Made by a program: the position numbers and the translations under genes
Assembly: GCA_035308365.1 (NCBI GenBank)
Contig: DATGGU010000031.1
Span: 1-64,000 of the forward strand
DNA length: 64,000 bases
Reading direction: 5' to 3'
From: PALSA-505 sp035308365
Lineage (GTDB): Bacteria; Actinomycetota; Actinomycetes; Streptosporangiales; Streptosporangiaceae
In this document: one piece after another, positions 42,979 to 49,513 of the stretch
Layout: each line of letters opens with the position of its first letter
How positions within the stretch are numbered: position 1 is the first letter of the stretch
Notes under the pieces: model-generated
What the model was told of the DNA's origin: nothing
Database searches by the model: none
Seen by the model: only the letters and a program-made list of their open reading frames with translations

Positions 42979-43104
42979 GCTGAGATGTCATCCAGCGAGG
43001 CGGTTCGAGCGTCGACTGTGCATCGGGGGGGCTTTGCACATGACGTGTCGCAGTGACGGCTGCCCCGCGCAGGTGAGCGGTGTCAGAGCAAGGAGCAGCG
43101 CAGC
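42979..43104 (+). promoter_or_regulatory. Conserved leader of the co-polymerase gene, copy B
   Basis: About 126 bp before ATG 43105, closely similar to 36577-36724. It lacks the 24-bp duplication of copy A and has one run of seven Gs (43025-43031). The AAGGAGCAG-CGCAGC segment supplies the ribosome-binding site. Conservation of non-coding sequence right up to both starts suggests a functional leader. Confidence 0.5.
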
Positions 43105-44685
43105 ATGAAATCCAGCGGGCCACCGGCCTCCATCGATCTGAGGGAGCACACCGGCTCCGTGCGCCGCCGCCGGTGGATCGTGCTGGGCGGGGTCATCATA
43201 GGCATCGTCGGGGGCTTGGCCTATGCGGAGGTCGCGCCGAAGACGTACACCGCGGTCGCGGCCGTGTACATCCTCAAGACCGGTGCCAACCAGAGCAACG
43301 AGGTCAAGGGAGCCCGGGCCGGCGGCGTGATCGACCTCGACAGCGAGGCGCAGGTCGTCACCTCGGCCGCGGTCGCGTCGGCCGCGGGCAACCTGATGGG
43401 CACCTCGCTCACCCCTTCCCAGCTTGCCAAGCAGGTCAGCGTCACCGTCCCGCCGAACTCGGGAATCCTGGACATCGCCTGCGGCGCTCACACTCCCACC
43501 CTGGCGACCACGTGCGCGAACGACTTCGCCAAGGCCTACGTGGCGAACCGCAGCACCGCCGCCGCCAACACGATCGACAGCCAGATTCACGTGCTCAAGG
43601 GCAAGATCGCCCAGTTGAACAGCACGATAGCCACCCTCAACACGCAGATCCCCACGCTGCCGTCCAATGACCTCACCCGGATCTCCGACGAAGCCACGGT
43701 GCGGTCCGACCGGGTCACGATCAACGCTTTCACCCGGCAGATCGCCACGCTGACCGGCCAGGCGGCCGACGTCACCGGTGGGCGGATCATCACGATGGCC
43801 ACCCCGCCGGGCTCGCCGACCGACCCGACCAAGACGCTGGTGGTACCCAGTGCCCTGATCCTGGGGCTGATCCTGGGCCTGCTCGGCGCGTTCGAGGCCG
43901 AGCGCCGGGACAAGAAGCTCCGCAGCGCGGAGGACGTGAAGCGGTTGCTTGGTGTTCCGGTGCTGCTGGATCTGTCCCGGAACATGTTCGGCCGCCAGGT
44001 TTCACTGGCCGCACCGCGCTCCCGGATGGGCAAGGCGTTCACCGAACTGGCTAACGGCGTGGCCGCCTCGCTGGGCGAAGGCTCCCATGTGCTGGTCGTG
44101 GCGGGCACCTCGCCGGGCCCTGCGGCCAGTGTGGTGGCGGCCAACCTGGCCGCCACCCTGGCCCGCACCCACTCCGAGGCGGTGCTGGTGTGCGCGGACA
44201 TGCGGGACAGCGTGGCCACCGAACTGTTCGGCCTGACCGACAACCGCGGCCTGGCCGAAGTGGTCTCCGGCCGGGCCACCGTCGGCGAGGTGGCCCGCGG
44301 CCCGGCCGGTATCCCCGGCCTGTGGGTGATCCCGGCCGGGGCCGACACCGCACTGGCCGCATACCTGCAACACGACACCGCCAAGGCGCTGACCGCCCAG
44401 TTGCGGCGCGATGCCCGCTACGTGGTGATCGAGGCCCAGGCCGGCGACGATGGCGCGGACACCTTCGCCCTGGCCGAGTTCGCCGACGCCGCGCTGCTGA
44501 CCGTCGAGGTCAGCCACACCAGCCGCGAAGAAGCCAGCAACTGCGTCACGCGGCTCCGGCGTCTGCACGCCGGGATCGCCGGCGCCGTCGTACTGCCCCG
44601 GGTGGGCCCGGATCTGATCATCCGCCCACCCGACCCGGGGCCGGGTGCACATGGCCAGCCAGCCAACGCCGTGTCAGGACGCTGA
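43105..44685 (+). CDS. Polysaccharide co-polymerase, Wzz/Wzc-like with degenerate kinase domain (copy B)
   Basis: A 526-aa paralogue of 36725-38416 with the same plan: span near the N-terminus, PCP domain with coiled coil, second span, kinase-fold domain. The Walker A region again lacks Gly-Lys (AGTSPGPAASVVAANLA, about 333-349). The C-terminal domains of A and B are almost identical, also in DNA (for example from 43970 and 37610 onward), while the N-terminal domains differ clearly. This suggests gene conversion or selection on the kinase-like domain. It lacks the ~35-residue C-terminal tail of copy A. The two could form a mixed complex or act on different polymers. Confidence 0.85.
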   Translation: MKSSGPPASIDLREHTGSVRRRRWIVLGGVIIGIVGGLAYAEVAPKTYTAVAAVYILKTGANQSNEVKGARAGGVIDLDSEAQVVTSAAVASAAGNLMGTSLTPSQLAKQVSVTVPPNSGILDIACGAHTPTLATTCANDFAKAYVANRSTAAANTIDSQIHVLKGKIAQLNSTIATLNTQIPTLPSNDLTRISDEATVRSDRVTINAFTRQIATLTGQAADVTGGRIITMATPPGSPTDPTKTLVVPSALILGLILGLLGAFEAERRDKKLRSAEDVKRLLGVPVLLDLSRNMFGRQVSLAAPRSRMGKAFTELANGVAASLGEGSHVLVVAGTSPGPAASVVAANLAATLARTHSEAVLVCADMRDSVATELFGLTDNRGLAEVVSGRATVGEVARGPAGIPGLWVIPAGADTALAAYLQHDTAKALTAQLRRDARYVVIEAQAGDDGADTFALAEFADAALLTVEVSHTSREEASNCVTRLRRLHAGIAGAVVLPRVGPDLIIRPPDPGPGAHGQPANAVSGR

Positions 44686-44769
44686 GAACATGCCAGGCGG
44701 ACAGACAGCGCCGCGGATGCCCGGCATCCAGGCCACGATGACACCGGATCAGCTCAGACCGCACGCGGA

Positions 44770-44806
44770 GCATTGTGCAAAACCGCGTCGCGAGTTTGCC
44801 CAACGC
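44770..44806. repeat. Inverted-repeat intergenic element, copy 3 (shortened)
   Basis: GCATTGTGCAAA (44770-44781) and TTTGCCCAACGC (44795-44806) pair with two mismatches around CCGCGTCGCGAG. The outer flank GACTTTCG follows directly, exactly as in copy 2. The interior is deleted, leaving a compact hairpin 62 bp before the membrane-protein gene. Confidence 0.65.
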
Positions 44807-44868
44807 GACTTTCGCAGACATACAGCCACGGCGGGAGGCCGGGGCACGGCAGGAATGAGGAACAAGCC

Positions 44869-46377
44869 GTGACGACCGCACTGGAGCGAGGCGGCCAGAA
44901 TGGCCGGGTCCACCGTCCAGGGCCGCCACTGACCGAAACCCATGATTTCCCTGGCGGGCTGCCCCCGCGGCGGCTGGGCTGGTTCCAGCGGTTCAAGCGC
45001 GATCCCGCCTGGCCGGTCGTGCTTCTGCTGGCCGGCTGGCCACTCATGTGGGCGACCGGCCTGTCGGAGTTCGCGATCCCGCTGGTGGCCATCCCGATGG
45101 CGTACCGAATGTACATCTGGCGGGCCCGGCGGCTGCGGCCGATCAAGACTCCGCGGGGGTTCGGGTTCTGGATACTGTTCCTGATCGTGATGCTGGCCGG
45201 AGTGGCGACGCTGTCACTGCAGGCTCCCCAGACGATCGGCGGCCCCACGTCGCACCGGCTCGCCTCCTGGGCCGTCCGGGTGTTCCTCTACCTCGGAGCC
45301 ACCGTGATCCTGCTGTTCACCGGGAACCTCACCGAGGAAGAACTGCCCCGCAAGCGCCTGGTCTGGCTGCTCGCCCTGCTCGGGATCTACTCGATCTTCG
45401 GCGGCCTGGCCGGCCTCGCGGCGCCCCACCTGCACTTCACCTCGCCGCTCGCCTTCGTGGTGCCATCGAGCCTGCAGCAGAACAACGTGGAAATCGCCTC
45501 GATGCTGCACCCCGCGATGACCCAGATTCAGACCTTCCAGGGCCGAGGCCGGGTGCAGGCACCGTTCACCTACTCCAACGGGTGGGGGAACGATGTCGCC
45601 ATCCTGCTGCCCTTCATCTTCGTGGTCTGGCTCGAGCGCAGCGTGCACAGCAAGTGGGTGCGCCGGATCTGCAGCTTCTGCATGGCGGTCGCGATCATTC
45701 CGATCGTGCTGTCCTTCGACCGGGGCCTGTGGATCGGCATCATCGCCACCGCCGCCTATGTGGTGGTGCGCACGGCGACCCAGAGCCTGTCCAGGCTCAT
45801 CTGGGTGATGGGCGGAATTCTCGTGATCGCCGTCGCGATCGCCATCAGCCCGCTGTCCACCCTGATCAGTACACGTCTGTCGCACGGCAGCAGCGACTCC
45901 GGCCGGGCGGCCCAGGCCGTCATTGCCTTGGAGGCTGCCCTCAAATCGCCGATCATCGGTTACGGTGACACGCGTCACCAGCAGGGCAGCACGAACTCCA
46001 TCGCCGTGGGCCGGACCGCGGGATGCAGCGACTGTGGGCAGCAGGACATCGGCAGCCACGGCCAGGTGTTCCTGACGCTGATCTCCAACGGCTTCGTCGG
46101 CACGTTCTTCTACCTTGCCTTCTTCGTCAGCGCAGCCTGGCGATACAGACGAGATAAAACGCCCTACGGGCAAGCGGGCGAACTCGTGCTACTGCTGGGT
46201 TTCATATTCATGTTCGCCTACATGTCGGTTGGTATCACGCTCGCCCTCACCATGGTCGCGTACGCGGTCCTGTGGAAGAACGAGATGGTCCGCGAGGACG
46301 AACTGAAGGCGGCCAAGGCAGCCGAACCCGCCATAGGCAACGGCCGGGGAAGCCTCACCTCCATCGTGCCGGCATGA
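44869..46377 (+). CDS. O-antigen ligase/polymerase-like membrane protein (Wzy/WaaL family)
   Basis: A 502-aa protein with about 10-12 hydrophobic spans and a large extracytoplasmic loop between about residues 350 and 410 containing SPIIGYGDTRHQQGSTNS and DIGSHGQVFLTLISNGFVGTFFY; the G-x-G...His arrangement is typical of the Wzy_C/O-antigen ligase family. It probably polymerises or ligates repeat units on the outer face of the membrane. GTG 44869 follows GGAATGAGGAAC; an upstream ATG at 44773 lies inside the repeat element. It precedes the flippase gene, and both follow co-polymerase B, so this is a Wzx/Wzy-type assembly unit. Confidence 0.85.
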   Translation: MTTALERGGQNGRVHRPGPPLTETHDFPGGLPPRRLGWFQRFKRDPAWPVVLLLAGWPLMWATGLSEFAIPLVAIPMAYRMYIWRARRLRPIKTPRGFGFWILFLIVMLAGVATLSLQAPQTIGGPTSHRLASWAVRVFLYLGATVILLFTGNLTEEELPRKRLVWLLALLGIYSIFGGLAGLAAPHLHFTSPLAFVVPSSLQQNNVEIASMLHPAMTQIQTFQGRGRVQAPFTYSNGWGNDVAILLPFIFVVWLERSVHSKWVRRICSFCMAVAIIPIVLSFDRGLWIGIIATAAYVVVRTATQSLSRLIWVMGGILVIAVAIAISPLSTLISTRLSHGSSDSGRAAQAVIALEAALKSPIIGYGDTRHQQGSTNSIAVGRTAGCSDCGQQDIGSHGQVFLTLISNGFVGTFFYLAFFVSAAWRYRRDKTPYGQAGELVLLLGFIFMFAYMSVGITLALTMVAYAVLWKNEMVREDELKAAKAAEPAIGNGRGSLTSIVPA

Positions 46378-46453
46378 CCTCATCACCCAGGGAGAGACAC
46401 CTGACCAGCCACGGCGCAGTCGCTGACCGGCCGGACGCGTCCAGACCCGGCCA

Positions 46454-49339
46454 TTGACCAGCGCCATGTCCCGTCATCCTTACTCATTGCCGGAGCGGTC
46501 GGCCGACCGCCCAGAGGTGGGGATGGCCCAGGAAGGGCGTGACAGCGACCCGGCTGGCCGGCGGCCAGAGCCCCGAGCGGACTCGACCGCCGGTGAAGCC
46601 AACGGCCACCCCGGCTACCCAGCGCGCCATGACGACCACCCGGCCCGGGACGGGGGCTATCCACCCCAGACCGGCCGCCGAGCCCAAAGCGGCAGCCGCC
46701 CGGCGCAGGACGGCGGCCGGCCAGCCCAAGACCCCGGCCGCCCGGCCCAGGGCGGCTACCCACCCCAGGACCGCGGGCGCTCCCCCCAAGCCGCATACCC
46801 GCCCCAAGGAAGCCGTCCAGCCCAAGGTAGCGGCCACCCAGCCCAAGATCGCGGTCGTCCCGGCCAAGGTGCCTACCCACCCCCGCGCACCCGCCCGGCA
46901 CAAGGCGGCTACCCGCCCCAAGGTCAGGACCGCCCGGCCCAAAGCGGTCGCTCCGGCCAAGACCGCTACCCACCTCAAGGCGCTCGCCCATTCCAAAGCG
47001 GCCGCCCAGCCCAAGGCGCCCGCCCCACCCAGAACCCTCGTCCAGCCCAAGGCGATCGCCCTGCCCCAAGCCCCGACCCGGTCCATGGCGGCCGCCCCGT
47101 CCAAAGCGGCCGCCCCGCCCCAAGCCCCGACCCGGTCCAAGGCACTCGTCCAGCCCAAAGCGGCCGCCCCGCCCCAAGCCCCGACCCAGTCCAAGGCACT
47201 CGTCCAGCCCAAAGCGGCCGCCCCGCCCAAGGCGCCCGCCCCGCCCAAAGTGGTCGCCCCGCCAGCCCCGACCCGGTCCATGGTGGCCGCCCCACCCAGA
47301 GCCCTCGCCCCACTCCAAGCGGTCGCCCCGCCCAGAGCACTCGCCCAGCTCAAGCTGCCCGCCCAGCGCAGAACGCTGGCCCAGCGCAGAGCGCTGATCA
47401 CGCGGCACCCGGCGCTTCCCCGGCCCAGGGCCCCGGCTACCCGGCACCCGGCGGTTACCTAGCCCAGGACCGCGCTTACCCGGCCGGCGGCAGCTACCCG
47501 TCCGCGCACAACTATCCGCCCCGGCCACAAGCCCTCAGCCTCCCGCCGCCCACCGCTTACCCGGCACGAGAACGCGGCTACCCGGCCCAGCGCGGTGCCC
47601 CCCCGGCACCAGGCCGCAAGAGCCCGGCGGCCGGCCCCGGCGGCGGGGGTGGCCGTGGCGGCGGCGACGGAGTCGCGCAACTGCGGCGCGGCAGTACGCT
47701 GAACCTGGCCGCCTCTGCCGTCTCGGCCATCGCCACCACGGGCGTCACCATCACCGTCACCCGGTTCTACCCACGGGCGGTCGCCGGTGCGTTCTTCACC
47801 GCCATCTCGATCTTCCTCATTGTCGGCGCCATCGCCGGGCTCGGCACGAACGTAGGCCTGACCTACTTCATCGCCAGGCTCCGCTCGCTCGGCGATGAAG
47901 CCAAGATCCCGGCCATCATGCGCATCGCGATCATTCCGGTGGTCGTGGTCTCGATCGCGTCCACCGGCGTCCTGTTCGTGGTGGCCGAACCGGTGGGGCA
48001 TGCGATCCTGAGCGGCAAGGCCACGCAGGGCGGGGTGACGTCGGCCGACGTGGCGAACGCGCTGCGCGGGCTGGCCTTCATGCTGCCGTTCGCGGGCCTG
48101 CTCAACGCCTTTCTCGGCGCCAGCCGGGGCTATGGGGACATGCGGCCTTCGGCCTGGGTCGGGCAGATAGCCCTCACCGCCTCCAGGCTGGTCGGCGTGG
48201 GGCTGGCGGTGGCGATCGGAAGCACGGTGCTCATCGCACCGCTGTGGGCGCTGCCCTACCTGCCCTGCGCCGTGCTGGCCTACCTGTGGGGACGCCGGAT
48301 CAGCCACAACCACTCGAACCCTTACGTACCGTTGCCCGACGTCCCACCCGAGGTGGCAACCCTCCTGTCGCTCGCGACGCCGGTGTCACCCAGCCGCGGC
48401 CAGAAGCCCGTCCCCTACCGCACCCAGCCCCGGACTAGCCCCGCCCCAACCGGGCGGCTGGCCGCCAGGCGGATGGCCCAGAACACCACCCGCGGTTTCT
48501 GGGCTTTCACCACCCCGCGGGCTATCGCCAACACCGCCCAGAACATTCTTCAGCAGATCGACATCGTGCTGGTGGCCGGGATGAAGGGACCGGTCGAGGC
48601 GGCCGTCTACACGGCCGCGACCCGGTTCCTCGTGCTCGGCCAGCTCGGTGGCATGGCGATCAACAGGGCATCCCAGACCCGGTTCACCGAACTGTTCACC
48701 CTGGGCGACCGCAAGGGTGCGAACACGATCTACCGGGTCACCACCGGCTGGTTCGTCCTGCTGCTGTGGCCCATGTACCTGCTGGCCGTGATCTTCGGTT
48801 CCGAGGTGCTGAAGATCTTCGGCCATAACTACCAGGCAGGCAGCCTGGTCATCGTCATCCTGGGCCTGACCATGCTGCTGGCCGCCGCGTGCGGCCAGGT
48901 CGACATGGTGCTGATCACGTCCGGCCGCAGTAGCTGGAGCCTGGTCAACGGGTTGCTGACCATGGCCGTGAACATCGGCGTGGACCTGGTCCTGATCCCC
49001 AAGTACGGGATCACCGGCGCCGCCATCGGGTGGGCCGTCGCGATCGCGATCAGCAACGTGATGCCGCTCATCCAGCTTGCGCTCGTGCTGGGGCTGCACC
49101 CGTTCGGGAGAGGGACCCTCGTCGCCTGCGTCACGTGCGCGATCAGCTTCGGCGCCATCCCGTTCGCCATCCGGCTGGGCCTGGGCGACGGCCCGGCCGG
49201 CATCGCGGCGGCCGTCATCGCGGGAGGCACGGTCCAGGTCATGGCACTGCGGCGGTTCCGTGGCCTGCTGCGCCTGCCTTCCATGTCAAGGTTGCGGCCG
49301 GGCGGGCGTAATCGCCGGGTGGAGGATCCGTGGAACTGA
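46454..49339 (+). CDS. Wzx/MurJ-like polysaccharide flippase with long low-complexity N-terminus
   Basis: Up to 961 aa. Residues ~1-405 are low-complexity Pro/Gln/Arg/Gly/Ala sequence with irregular repeats of GRPAQ, GYPPQ and APSPDPVQG; the rest (from LRRGSTLNLAASAV, about 410) is a MATE/polysaccharide-synthase flippase with about 12-14 spans. It should flip lipid-linked repeat units outward. A cytoplasmic linker near residue 640 is also Pro-rich. The start is uncertain: TTG 46454, ATG 46466, or ATG 46523, which follows AGAGGTGGGG; all keep most of the repeat region. In the repeat part several frames on both strands stay open because of the repeat composition, but only this one joins the membrane domain. 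Confidence 0.85.
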   Translation: MTSAMSRHPYSLPERSADRPEVGMAQEGRDSDPAGRRPEPRADSTAGEANGHPGYPARHDDHPARDGGYPPQTGRRAQSGSRPAQDGGRPAQDPGRPAQGGYPPQDRGRSPQAAYPPQGSRPAQGSGHPAQDRGRPGQGAYPPPRTRPAQGGYPPQGQDRPAQSGRSGQDRYPPQGARPFQSGRPAQGARPTQNPRPAQGDRPAPSPDPVHGGRPVQSGRPAPSPDPVQGTRPAQSGRPAPSPDPVQGTRPAQSGRPAQGARPAQSGRPASPDPVHGGRPTQSPRPTPSGRPAQSTRPAQAARPAQNAGPAQSADHAAPGASPAQGPGYPAPGGYLAQDRAYPAGGSYPSAHNYPPRPQALSLPPPTAYPARERGYPAQRGAPPAPGRKSPAAGPGGGGGRGGGDGVAQLRRGSTLNLAASAVSAIATTGVTITVTRFYPRAVAGAFFTAISIFLIVGAIAGLGTNVGLTYFIARLRSLGDEAKIPAIMRIAIIPVVVVSIASTGVLFVVAEPVGHAILSGKATQGGVTSADVANALRGLAFMLPFAGLLNAFLGASRGYGDMRPSAWVGQIALTASRLVGVGLAVAIGSTVLIAPLWALPYLPCAVLAYLWGRRISHNHSNPYVPLPDVPPEVATLLSLATPVSPSRGQKPVPYRTQPRTSPAPTGRLAARRMAQNTTRGFWAFTTPRAIANTAQNILQQIDIVLVAGMKGPVEAAVYTAATRFLVLGQLGGMAINRASQTRFTELFTLGDRKGANTIYRVTTGWFVLLLWPMYLLAVIFGSEVLKIFGHNYQAGSLVIVILGLTMLLAAACGQVDMVLITSGRSSWSLVNGLLTMAVNIGVDLVLIPKYGITGAAIGWAVAIAISNVMPLIQLALVLGLHPFGRGTLVACVTCAISFGAIPFAIRLGLGDGPAGIAAAVIAGGTVQVMALRRFRGLLRLPSMSRLRPGGRNRRVEDPWN
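46630..47470 (+). repeat. Degenerate short-period coding repeats in the flippase gene
   Basis: C-rich repeats of roughly 15-50 bp. At 47068-47220 a ~48-bp unit containing CCAAGCCCCGACCCGGTCC is repeated about three times. The region encodes the Pro/Gln/Arg-rich head of the flippase and is likely to vary in length between strains. Confidence 0.75.
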
Positions 49340-49489
49340 TGACATAACCAAATCAGTTCACTAAAGGTGAATTTCCGGGCAATCATGCACAGGCCAGGTT
49401 GTTGTTTCAAACCAGTCACTCAAGCACTCCTGCCATAATGTCTGTTGGTAAGGGCGCGGGGAGCATACAGCCGAGAAGGAGACCCAACG

Positions 49490-49513
49490 ATGACCCGAGA
49501 GGGCTGTGCGTGA
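49490..49513 (+). CDS. Seven-codon upstream ORF coupled to the fused enzyme
   Basis: ATG 49490 follows AGAAGGAG and reads MTREGCA before TGA 49511-49513, which overlaps GTG 49510 of the next gene as GTGA. The strong ribosome-binding site serves this short frame, not the GTG. It may bring ribosomes to the GTG by termination-reinitiation. Too short to judge as a functional peptide. Confidence 0.45.
   Translation: MTREGCA

Noticed and set aside
46484..47528. Long frames on the minus strand and in a second plus frame within the flippase repeat region
   Set aside because: The short-period C-rich repeats keep several frames open at once. Only the frame that continues into the membrane domain is supported.
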